The position numbers and the translations under genes are program-made. Shown piece after piece: positions 53,282-64,000 of a stretch of DNA of 64,000 bases. Source of the DNA: Plantago elongata (lineage: Eukaryota > Streptophyta > Magnoliopsida > Lamiales > Plantaginaceae); the NCBI GenBank assembly GCA_036897095.1, contig JAYMSP010000080.1, positions 26,454 to 90,453 of the forward strand, written 5' to 3'. Under the pieces are notes generated by a model, which did not search any database, was not told the origin of the DNA, and saw only the letters and a program-made list of their open reading frames with translations. How positions within the stretch are numbered: the first letter of the stretch is position 1; each line of letters begins with the position of its first letter.

Positions 53282-55140
53282 CCGTGGCGCTCCGTCAACA
53301 CCGCCTCGACTGCCGTCACGCTGTCCGTCATCACCTCGCCTCGCGCTCGACACTCGCTCAGTTAGTGTCGTATTTATTCCCCGTTATTATCATCGTTAGT
53401 ATCGTTAATTATCGTTATTACCGGTTATTATCCGTTATTGGGGAATTAAATTATAATCTTAGCCTGTTAAATTATTATCGTAGCCGATGATATTATAATG
53501 ATGTAGTTGAATATAGAGTTGACTGACCGTCGACTGTAGAATAATTGTTGCAGGACTGTTGTTGAATTTGAATTAGATTGTATACTGTTGGATTGTGAAT
53601 AGACGTCGACTGGCCGTCGACTAGAGAATGTTGATATGATAATACTGGTGATATTGCATTGTTGAAGCGGTTGTTGGTTAGCTACTGTTATAGGTTGGGA
53701 TTATACTGAGACAGACTTGTCGTCTGTTTTCTGAAATTATCTGTTAGGGGTCACATACCAGATGTAATTTCGGAAAATAAAGTAAAATGGCACATCGACG
53801 GTTTTTAGAAGAAATAAATGATTTTAAGACTTATTTGAAAACTTAAAGGTCGAGTTTACTAAATAGTGTCGATTAATTCAAACGTCGGATATTTAATTGA
53901 TTAAAATATCGTAAATAATTAGGAAATTTGGATATGGAACCCGTGTGTATACGTCGTAGGATTTATAAACTAGTGTATCGAGACGACGTCTTAAACTGTT
54001 GGGAAATTATTAGGAGTCTTTTAAATAATTGAGTCTGGAGTTTAAATAGTATTGTTTATCTGGTTATCAGGAATTTCGGAGTCATCTGACGTGCAAGATA
54101 TTTACGGTGAGTTATTACGAGCTTTCGGCATATGGCACTGGGAAAGTTTGCTACTGCATCCCTTGCACTTTCATTCCCGAACCTGTTTATGTGCCTGGCT
54201 GTCTAACATTGACTACAGACCCCCGATGATGACAGCCTGACTCCGATCCGTTTACCGATTTAGATTTCTAACTGTATAAACTATAGATGACATGTACTTA
54301 GGATACACCACATGTCTTGACTTAACATTTTATTGCTCTAATTGTTGATTCATATTGTACACCGAAACATGTCTACTAATCATGTTTACTGATACTATTA
54401 CCGCTCCTATTACTGATCTTGTTCACTGATACTGATACTGAACCTGCATGTTAATCCTGTTACTGATCCTCATACACGGCATTGCACGAAAACTGTTTTC
54501 CTGAAAACGCAAACACGCACTAAAAACTGTTTTGGGAAACCGTTGATATATTGTTTAGTTGGATGATGTCACTTGCAGCAATCATGTCATGTCATTCGGC
54601 AGTCGCTAAGTGTCATGCGGAGCGAAGTGCTACACCGCGTATTCACGGTGGGAGCCACCACTTGAGTTCGTAGGGGCCACCTCTAGAGGACTAGACTATA
54701 ATGATCTTGTTATGTTACTGTTACTGTCGCCAGGTGGAATACCTGCAGCAATTAATGTTACTGTTTGCGATTTCCCCACTGTTTAAAAATAAACTGACTG
54801 ATTAGCATGTGTGTTGGTTTGCGGTTTTTTTGCATTCATACGCATATTCATGCATGTTTGACTTGACTATACTCACTGAGTTCTAGTGACTGACACACTC
54901 TCTCTATTTCAATAATTTTGCTTTTCCAGATTTTGAGCACGCAAAAAGGATTGGGTAGAGCAGACGGACGGACTTGCTGGTCTCCGCTGCTGAAAAACTA
55001 GTGTAAATGTGTGTTTTCCACTTTTTAATTTATCCAGTACATTTGGGTTTGTAACGGATAATGTTTTAATATTTTAATATAAATATATTTGAAATATTCG
55101 GCACAAACCTTGACATCTGAACCAGATCCGGACCGTTACA

Positions 55141-55616
55141 ATATGCATGTGTACTTTATTCAACAAATCTATTTTTATTATCTGTCAACCTGCATTGTAT
55201 GCTTAAATAGTTAATAGGCTAACAGTGCTGATCTTTAGCAGATCTGTTGGCCAGCCTGTTTTTGTATATGCTTGTATGGTTTTATTTAAGTAAAAAAAAA
55301 CTGATCTTTAGTTTGTGCTTCCCATTTCTTCTAAGGAATGCTACATGTGAAATGACATAAAGGAATCAGAACGAAGTACAGATCATAAACATGAAACCAA
55401 CTTCACTCCCCATGCGCTTGAATCAGCCAAACAAAGAGCCAGTAAGAGAGTATTCGTACAGAAAGTTAAGATGTTCCCTCATAATAACATCATTATATGC
55501 ACCTGTTAGGGGGTGTTTCTAGTCCTCTACCCAAAATCACATGGTTCCATATTACCAAATAACTTCTATCCCAAGAATGTACATTACTCACATATAGATC
55601 AGTTGATCACTATCCC
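55141..55616. other. Spacer between solo LTR and the DUF630/DUF632 gene
   Basis: AT-rich sequence that includes the 3' untranslated region of the minus-strand gene. No other feature seen. Confidence 0.45.
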
Positions 55617-58600
55617 TCAAGTTGCACCCGTTGGGGTTCCTTGAGGTTCTGATACCGACTCATTGCCAAGAAGTACCTCAAAACTTTGGACATAAGCATC
55701 AGAATACACCATTAGTGCTTGAAATACGCTGGGAAGGTTAATTTGCAGGTTGTTCAGAATCATAGTTCTGGTCACTTTAACAGCACTAGCACACTTAGAT
55801 TTTTCATCTTCTACCAACTTCTTCAGTACTTCAACTTTGGCACGCCTGAGTACTAGAGGATTCTTTGTAGTAGAGACTGAATCTGCACCTTCAGAAGATA
55901 AGCTTCCTGCAGATTTCATCTCCAGTTCTGAAAGTACAGAAAGCTCCCTAAAAAGTTTCCTTTCGAGCTTGTCGGATCTTTTATGCATGTTGCGTTCTTC
56001 TTGCTGCTGCAAGACAATGGCCTGAATTGCTGATACTAGACCACTAATGGCATCAGACACAATCTGTCGAGAAAATGTGAAGTATTAATGTGATTACCAT
56101 TTAGTTCTAAAAATATTAAAAAGATAAACAAACATTGAACTTCAAATCCGTTACCTATGTAGACATTCTCATAGCATCTAGAGTTATTGCGCTTTTATTT
56201 TTGCTGGACATTACAAATACCCTTAATGTAGCTTATTTTCCCATGATCATTCATGCATCTAGATTGACTGTGCATGCTGAATCCTAATAGAAAATTCTTG
56301 TTCTGGCTCATTGATCTTCCAAGGTTACGGTTGCAATTCGTGATTAGATTTGTAGGGTCAACTTACTCCTGAAGGTTTAGCAAATTATTGCTTGGTTTAA
56401 TGGGTTGACGAAATTAGATGCACTTTGGTTAACATGTACTGTATATACTACTTACAAACATCTAAATTTTACCTACTGCAAGGAGCATGTGTAATTTTCT
56501 CAAGTATGGACTCTTAGTGATAATAAAGGAAATTCTTGAGTGATTTCTAGATTAGTGTTTATTTGCTCAAGAAAATTGAAGAGATTGACAAGTTTACCTT
56601 GTCAGGCAATGTATCAAGTGCTTGCAGCCATTTTCGACAAAGGACACGAACTGCTGATGAGTTACCATTAGGAATGCCAGAATCTTTAACACAATCAGTG
56701 AGTTTTGTCCATTTTCTGAGGGCACTTACATACTCATGCTGAAACTTAACGAGTTTGCAAAAGCTTTGGTACCATGAAGTCACCTCAGCGTGCAGCTGAG
56801 CTACAGCTTGTCGGTGGTATTCACTTGTAGGCTCCAAACTTTGCAGTTCTGTTACCTGATTCAGATGCCGAGATATATGAAGCTGGACCTGGTGACAACT
56901 GTGCATCGTTTGCCACATTTGCATCAGCCTGGAATCATTACATAACATTGTCAATGAAAAAGAAATTCTGGAGAGAAGAATCATATCCAATCAGTCAGTC
57001 ACCTTATAAGGTGATTACGCCTTGACCATGTAAGGTGGTTTGACTATAATAAGTATGTTTGGTGAACGCCAATAATGATTTAAATCTACTCTACGTATCT
57101 TTTCCCAAAACATAAGGTAACTGATCAACCATTAGGTACTATCATTAATCAGTCACCTTATACGGTTCATTTTTCCAAACATACACCAAGTAAAACCCAA
57201 ACATTAAAATTCTATTCCACTAATAAAAACCTTAAAACCCGCATTCTTCTTTTCTCATTACTTTTTAATTTTTGAATTATGGATTACACCCTGCATATTG
57301 CAATTAAAATTCTAATTTATGCACCAATTTTTTAAATATGAAATTGGAGAAAATAAATATACATGAAATCTACCCGAAAAGTGCAAAGAATTACTTCCAC
57401 AGATTGGAAGGGGGGGGGGGGATAAATTAAGAGAGTTGAAGCTGGTGAGACATATTCTTTACCAGCAAAACCGAGTAAAAATGGTGGTGGAGTGGGTCTA
57501 AGTGTATGCCAATGAATTTCAGTCACAGAGAATGCAAAAGTTTCCAAAAGTCATTTGGTTAAAATAACAAAACCATCACCTGCTTCATAAATAAATAATT
57601 TGAGTGACTCATAACCTCAAATTTCCAAATGCATGGGTATCAAATTAAGTAAAAGAATATCACATTCCCCCGTAATTTACTAAAGCCCGACAGAGAGAAT
57701 TTATGAAGAGCTCACAAATCACATCATTTTCTCACAACAAACAATAAGGTTGTCAACTTTGTAAACATGTACAAACACCAACGAAATGGGAAGTGAGTAT
57801 TCTGGCGATGACTTACCCTGAAGCTAGTGTAATAAGCTGAGGATGCAGCTCGTCATTTATGAGCTTCAATATGTTTGAATAAGACTTGCTGATTGAGTCT
57901 TGCAGTGACAAGATGTGGGCCAGCAGGTTTTCAATGTTTAAATGTGTTTTCTCGGCTCTGGCCGTATCATGATCTTCCTGTTGTCTCTGTAGCAATAAAG
58001 ATTTTCGTCCATGTTCCATCTTTGCAATTTCTTCCTCCTGTGAAAGGATATCAAAGAGACTAAATAAAGGGGCCAAATATTTTCTGGTAAGAAAGGGTCT
58101 ACAGAACCAACTGAAATTGGTGAAAAGAATCTTGTCCCCTTCTGACTTTGACAAGTTACAGACGACCTCTCGAATATTATATCAACCTCCCCCATTTGGT
58201 GGGTATTAGCTACTACTAGTGTGATGCTTAATGCTTATGCACTAACATTTAATAGTTTCGTATGGAAAAATTACCTTAACATCTTTGTAGAGTTTCTGCT
58301 CTTCCGAGTACAGTCTCTCAAGAGTGATACAATGAGCACCAGGCTTGCATGGTTGACCAGATCCAGCGATATCCCCTGTCTCTCTATTTGACACAAGTGA
58401 TTTGGATGACCAACTCCATGTCAGTGCACTAAAAACTTTAGCCGAACTGCTTCTCCTCCCTGTAAATCGAAGGTAATATATACTATATATAAGAAATGCA
58501 TAGGCTAAGGGGAAAGGATAGGTAATGAATAAGAATTCGGTCCATGTGTGCATGCATTTAAGATATATGTGAAACAGCAAAAACTAGTTTATGCAAGAGT

Positions 58601-59573
58601 AGAGTGTACAGAAGTGACAGAACAAATGAGATGCCACAATACGAGAGTTTGGCAAATAGCACAAAAATCTAGTCCGTGTGTAAATAATTCAGACATTATC
58701 AAAACAATAAGAACTAAGAACCCTACATCAAGAACTAAATGTGTTTATTGAGATATACTTATATTATCTATCAGACAATAGATCAAAGTAATTACTCTTG
58801 CTGTCTTCAGCAGTCTGGTACGCGAAAGTGCCGCCACAATCGATATCTATGAAAACAGCAATATCCTTCACTACAACGGATGCTTTAAGGAAATACTCAT
58901 CCAACTCCTTCACAATTGCTGTCAAGGTTTTTTTACCCCTCCACACTACCATTGAAAGATCATCAGCCTCTTTTCTCTGCGAGCTTGTCATAGATACATT
59001 ATCATCAACAAGCTCAACAATCTCCTTTTTGGGCCGAACAGTATTAACCTCTTCATCAGCGTAAACTGCCTCCTCCTCGTCCTCCCCATCTCCAAATTCA
59101 GTTTTTGTATCCGCCCAACTCTCATCCTCATCCTCTAGGCTATCATTTCTTCTTTCACATTGCGGCATTGGGGCAAAAGGGTCCCAATACTCCCAAGAAG
59201 AAATAGGACCAGGTGGTGGAGGTGAATCACCGCCATTCTCATCAATCTCAACGATTTCATGAACCGGTTTTCGTCTATTCTGGAACTTCCTTAAATCGGG
59301 ACTAAATGTTGGTGGCGGTGGAGGTGATGGTGGCAAAGGGGGTGGTGGTGAAGGAAGGAATTTGATACCTGAATTGGTCTCCTCAACTTCTAATAACTCA
59401 GACTCTGTAAATTGCCTAAGGGTAGCTCCAGTATTTTTCAATGATCTCAAATAGGCTAACTGGGCATTAGCAAATTCATGCCGGTATCTCAACAACTGCT
59501 TCATCAACCTCTTCCTATCTCTACATACTCTCACCCTCTCCTCTTGATCAATCCTTGAAAAAGCACAACCCAT
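55617..59573 (-). CDS. DUF630/DUF632 protein, REL2/NRG2-like
   Basis: Plant-specific protein of the family that includes rice ROLLED AND ERECT LEAF 2 and Arabidopsis NRG2; members act at the plasma membrane or nucleus in leaf shape or nitrate response, but the role of this one is not known. Five exons on the minus strand, 59573-58796, 58459-58275, 58037-57817, 56928-56598 and 56063-55617, join to 653 residues, slightly short for the family. MGC at the start is an N-myristoylation/palmitoylation signal. DUF630 covers about residues 1-60 (MGCAFSRIDQEERVRVCRDR). A proline run (about 74-92) and an acidic stretch (about 145-176) follow, then DUF632 from about 205 to 560, largely helical. The C-terminal part is Ser/Thr-rich and ends PQGTPTGAT. 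Intron 3 holds a run of 12 G (57410-57421). No defect seen. Confidence 0.92.
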
Positions 59574-60720
59574 TTCTCAAAATTGAATCTTTTGGAGAAA
59601 ACTATAACCTCAACGTAAATTCAAAGCCTCAAACTTTCACCCAACATCCAAATTCTCAAACTCAACCAGCACAACCAAAATGTATGATTAACACAGCATA
59701 TACTTCTGAAAACTGAAAAAGGCATGAGTATAACAGGTAGATACAGAAGATAAAATAGCAATACACTAACTTTTCCCAAGCTGAAAAGCAAAATTCAAGG
59801 AAAATCACAGTTTGAGCTCACACACAAATCTAGCTTATTGTCACTAGTTTTAGCTCAAGAACCAAAGAGGAGACATAAAACAGAAAACAACAGTATTGTG
59901 CACCCAGAGCTTGTCAGAGACAATAAAAGGCCAATAACTTTGAGGGTTTCTTGGAAAATGAAATTTCAACAAAAATGAAGGAACAGGAAGAAGAACAGTG
60001 AGTGAAGGAAAATGCTGATATAGTTAGGTGGGTTTTTATTTATTCATGGCATGTTAAGAGAGAAATGTGCAGAAAAATGCAGAGAAAAAATTGAAGCTTG
60101 AGACCCAATATTGAAGAACAGAAGCAGTAGTGTAGTAGAAACTAGAGCATGCTTAAGGAGAATGATAAAGTATATTCTTGTTGAATATATAATTCACATT
60201 TTCATTACAGTGACAAAATAGGCTTTGGAAATAGTATTTGAGAAAATATGCAATACAGTAGAAGTAGAGAAAAGAAGACAGTGACATCTCTTGCAAAAGT
60301 TCAAAATTTTGGACTTCAGAATTTATTTCTTTTCATTTTTTACATTGTTCTTGTAATTTGAATATACAGTAATCTGATATAAATTGGGTATTATCACGCC
60401 ATAAGTTACCTTGATCGCTGATCTAATATTTCAATTAACGTTACTACTAATAATACTTCTGAAATCTAAACCATAATTACTCTGACAGTGATACTCTATG
60501 TCTAATTTTCAGTTTCAAATATTTTTTGAACTTTGGTGAATATAAATTTCACATTATAGACCGTATAAATTACTAATTCATAGATGAAGAAATGTTGCCA
60601 CTAATATGGGTTCGATTTCCTCACCATTATTTAAATATTCAGTTACGATCATTATGAACACTCCAATCTGAATCTATTGTTTCTATCAATACTATATGCA
60701 GGTACCAGAAGCAGCTTTGA
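59574..60720. other. Upstream region of the DUF630/DUF632 gene
   Basis: Holds its 5' leader and promoter on the minus strand. The first 500 bases upstream of the ATG are AC-rich, as expected of a leader. No clear TATA box or repeat was recognised. From about 60300 the sequence is plain AT-rich spacer. Confidence 0.45.
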
Positions 60721-61068
60721 ATGGGGCAGGCGGAAGTTCTTCCATTCCACCACCTGCTTGAAGATATCACGGACTTGTTAGAAGAAATGCAGGCTTATCA
60801 ACTTAAGTTTGTGTGTATGGAATGTAATGATTTTGCGGACAATCTAGTTAAAACAGGAAGCTATTTTGATGGATTCTCCATGTATAATATGGTTGATCTA
60901 TTTTGATGGATTCTCCATGTATAATATGGTTGATCATTTGTGGGAATCTAGCTACTATGTAATGGCTAGGAAGTTAGTGGTTTGGGATTTATTGTACTCC
61001 GAATTAGATGTATCTTTTGCGATTCAGGGGCGATATCCTAGACAACGTTTTGTTAGAAAAGATGTTTA
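60690..61068 (+). pseudogene. Relic of a retroelement RNase H domain
   Basis: A 61-codon open stretch from 60721 resembles the C-terminal end of the RNase H domain of plant LINE-type elements: LEEMQAYQLKFVCMECNDFA followed by DNLVKTG recalls the pattern V-x-R-E-x-N-x-x-A-D-x-L-A-x-x-G. Nothing upstream extends it. A perfect 37-base tandem duplication (60861-60897 and 60898-60934) breaks the frame at its end. Identification rests on this short motif only. Confidence 0.45.
60861..60934. repeat. Perfect 37-bp tandem duplication
   Basis: CTATTTTGATGGATTCTCCA and the next 17 bases are repeated immediately without change. Being perfect, it is recent, and it lies in the RNase H relic. Confidence 0.85.
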
Positions 61069-63390
61069 AGTTGGACCTTTATATAAATTTGGTTAATACT
61101 ATCAAATACACGTTGCATACCAACTAATATCTCATAACGTCATATTGAGCAAAGACTTAAAATATTAGCGCACTTACATTTAAGATAATTGAATTCACTA
61201 GATGAAAATCTACCCATGACACCATCAAATACATAGGATGCCACGAAGTTGCACTTTGAAAAGGTGTACCTAGTTGGGACTAATACAACACTAATGACAA
61301 GGTACCGAGTTGGTAACAGGTAAATTGGATATGCATGAAGTGTATCGCCATTGTTTGTTTAATAAGAGGGTACCTTTTGTATCACTAAAGAGACTCCTAT
61401 GTTAGCCTAAACAATAAAAAGCATCCTTTACTGTAACAAATTTTTAGTATAACCGTGTTAAACTTTTCCAGTGCCTCTTTAACTTTTCTCTTTCAAAAAG
61501 TTTACATACAGCGTGGAGACTGATCACTTGTGAAACTTAGCATGTGTGTATTCGTTTATAACATTAGAAAAAGGCTCTATTAAGATGATGATTGATGCAA
61601 AAATGTGTATGAAACTACTTCTGGCTGATAGTTCCTTCAAGAAATTAACTGCGTGTTCATTAGTGAAGTGGAAAGTGTTCTTATAGCATGTACATTGCGT
61701 ATATATATTGACTGAACTTTCAAAACAAATGTCTTTGATGGTGATTTGATCATAATCACATATAAAAGTAGTGTCATCACACAATTTATCTTTTTTCTTT
61801 AGATTGATAAAGACCAGTTGATAGTTAATTAAGATTGTTATATTTATGAAGTCATTATTACGATATAAAAATATTTTTTTTCCTTATATTTACGATCATG
61901 CAATTATCTTACACACTATTGGTCTTATAGCAAAGAGAATTCATGTCAATTTAAAAAAAAATACATAAAATAACATAATGGGAGAAAAGGTGATGAAATA
62001 TTTGATGTTTAATCAATAAAACATTGTGAAAGTGAATCAATTGAAGGGTAGATGGAGTATTATTACGGGTAAAATGCACTAATGTACCATATATTTTTCG
62101 AAAGATGCACAGTTGTACCTCATGTTCTTCAAATTGCACATTCGAGTACTTTTGAGTTTCTTTCGACAGTCACAAATCCATTGGGCCTTGAGGACTACGG
62201 TTGTGAGATTGGGCTTTTTGCTTCTTCTGGGTTCAAATCGTAACTGTGAAACTTGTGGATCAGTGACAAGGGCTGAGCATGGTTGGACATTTAAAGGACC
62301 CAAAACTATGAGATGGCCATTTATAAAATACTCAGTTTTTACAGTTCCTTGTTTTGACGGCTGAAAGATAAAATGCGAAGTTACGTACAAGTATCCTACA
62401 ACTAATCAATATCTTAGGGGTTGATTGGTATAGAATTTGAATGTGTATTTTGATGGATTTTGGTGAAATTATGTTTGAAATGGAATTAAAATGAGAATAT
62501 TTAAAGTGTATTTTACGTCAAATTAATGTTCATTGAGCATAGTCGACTATGTAGATTATTACCGTTACACATAATGTAAATAACAAGTTAAGATCAAGAT
62601 TTTGTTGAAGGAAACCTAACCAAAATAAATACATGAATTTCACGTAATACATTTAAAAGTCAGATGGTCATCAGTCACAGAGAATGTTGAGTGTAATGAT
62701 TAGCACTCGGAAAATCAATAAAACACTTGGCAAGTTTTAGAAGGAGAAATCGCCTTATTATAAGTTCTAATTATCTAACTTGTGATACTTATCGACTTTT
62801 AGTAACGTGCCTTTAAAATTCTCCTCCACTAGTCCATTTAAATGATTATATGTTTGGATTAATTATTGTCCGAATTCTTCAAATTAATGTAGCAAGTTGC
62901 CAACTATCGACCCAATTCATTATATAAATATAAAATACTTTAGAATGTTAATGACTTTATAAACAAGCAAAGGGGCGTAGTTGACTCGAAAGTCGAAATA
63001 ATCGAGCAACAATTTGAAATTTCTTGAATTATCAATGGATTTAATTCATATGATGCATGGATACATTGTACTACATGATAATACGTGCATGAAGTATTGT
63101 TGCAGTTGGATTACCTAAATAAGTACTACTTTTTTTTGTTTTGCAAATTAGTTGGATACTTGGATTACACTGAATTCATGCACCTAATAATGCATTCAGA
63201 CTTTGCAAGGAACATTTAAATACACACACTTAAAGGCTGAGGGTATTAATAATATAAATAGTTTTTTTTATAAATGATAAAAGTGACACGAACTCCCTAT
63301 CTATTAATTATAGATGAAGCGTCTTATTAACTGAGTTCCAATTTGTTATCACCGTAAAACAAAATTAGTACTTCCTTCGTTAAGTTAAAA
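61069..63390. other. AT-rich intergenic region
   Basis: No gene was recognised. Open frames near 62079-62390 exist on both strands but have no domain or gene structure. GGGGTTGATTGGTATAG near 62418 resembles the end of the MITE at 9663 but no partner end was seen. Confidence 0.45.
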
Positions 63391-63720
63391 CACTGCAAAA
63401 AAAAATTGAACAACTCCAACCAAGAAATTCCAACGGAGCAGCATCTGTTGCTATTTCCAACAAATTACCAACAATAAATTAATCTGGCAAAATAAATTGA
63501 AAGATAACAACGAATGTATCAACAAATTTATGTCGCAATAAAATTTATATTGGAACATCGTTTAAGCGAGGAATCAACACCAACAAAAATTTTCAACAAA
63601 AATAATTTTGTCATTGTTATTTTAACAGTTTTCCAACAAATTCTAATTTCTAACATAATTGATTGGAATGTTGTTGGAAACTCATTTATTTCAAACGTTG
63701 TTTTGTATATAATAAATAAC
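63391..63720. mobile_element. Possible CACTA transposon end
   Basis: CACTGCAAAAAAAAA at 63391 resembles the CACTACAA end of plant CACTA elements. It is followed by several copies of CCAACAAATT-like words (about 63458, 63508, 63632), as in CACTA subterminal repeats. No second end is visible in the window. Confidence 0.35.
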
Positions 63721-63968
63721 TAAAATTCAATATTCACTTTTAATATGATAATTACAACATGCATTATATAGAAAGGACAACAATTTAAAGGGGTAGTAAC
63801 ATATGATATTTGTTAGATGTAGAGGTTGAGAGACCAAAATTTGTGTGTATATTTTATATTGTAGTTAATAATTGGGATTAACATGCAAATATGATATATG
63901 AGAGTTTGTGTATTTTTAAGATTAAGTGTTATTTCGAATAAATATAGTGAAAAATTAGAGTTTAACCA

Positions 63969-63972
<4 letters not shown>

Positions 63973-64000
<28 letters not shown>
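63973..64000. repeat. (AT)n microsatellite at the window edge
   Basis: An uninterrupted AT repeat of 14 units that runs off the end of the window. Confidence 0.9.

Larger units (their letters stand above)
52338..55140. mobile_element. Solo LTR, Ty3/gypsy-like (possibly Tekay/Del type)
   Basis: A 2803-base block begins TGTAAGAACCGCAAATTT and ends GATCCGGACCGTTACA, the TG...CA ends of a plant Ty3/gypsy LTR. Flanks ATGTG and ATATG are a target duplication with one change. Inside are a GC-rich segment (about 52780-53000), a TATA box (TATAAATAG, 53026-53034) and a downstream leader-like CT-rich tract. ACTCACTGAGTTCTAGTGAC near 54870 is reminiscent of Tekay/Del LTRs. There is no internal region or second LTR, so it is a solo LTR left by recombination. 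It lies between the converging ABCC-C and DUF630/DUF632 genes. Confidence 0.75.

Noticed and set aside
56996-57162. Possible MITE in intron 3 of the DUF630/DUF632 gene
   Set aside because: CAGTCACCTTATA occurs at both ends but as a direct repeat, without inverted ends or target duplication.
62079-62390. Overlapping open frames on both strands
   Set aside because: No recognisable protein, no splice structure and no neighbouring exons.

Overview
The window is nuclear DNA of a flowering plant. Its genes have GT-AG introns, its proteins are plastid, tonoplast and plant-specific types, and AT-rich spacers are full of plant transposon relics. The proteins look like those of a core eudicot, possibly an asterid, but the sequence alone does not fix the family. 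Seven protein-coding genes are supported.

Layout. (1) 1-1.9 kb, minus strand: 5' part of PUR5 (plastid purine synthesis), cut by the left edge. (2) 2.8-3.7 kb, plus: PSAK, a photosystem I subunit. (3) 3.7-10.6 kb: repeat belt with a fold-back element carrying a tRNA-like segment, a decayed Ty1/copia retrotransposon with an intact target-site duplication, and two MITEs. (4) 11.9-24.1 kb, plus: ABCC-A, a full-length ABCC1/ABCC2-type transporter (26 coding exons, 1624 codons). (5) 26.5-28.7 kb, plus: NRPB7, an RNA polymerase II stalk subunit. (6) 30.9-40.1 kb and 41.7-51.8 kb, plus: ABCC-B and ABCC-C, two ABCC12-type transporters. (7) 52.3-55.1 kb: a 2.8-kb solo LTR that looks like Ty3/gypsy. 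(8) 55.6-59.6 kb, minus: a myristoylation-site DUF630/DUF632 protein. (9) 60-64 kb: non-coding sequence with an RNase H relic and a possible CACTA end.

The central theme is a tandem ABCC cluster. One ABCC1/2-type gene is followed by two ABCC12-type copies, the same order of types I recall for the Arabidopsis At1g30400-At1g30410-At1g30420 cluster, but here with NRPB7 between the first and second genes. Exon boundaries were rebuilt by hand for every gene. All reading frames close, and exon sizes match almost one for one across the three transporters, so departures stand out: B has lost one intron and ends early after NBD2, and B and C share an intron that A lacks. No wholly new system is evident. 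The least ordinary items are the ABCC cluster with its structural changes, the fold-back element with a tRNA-like core, the solo LTR with a promoter and intron-like segment, and the hairpin-type repeats.
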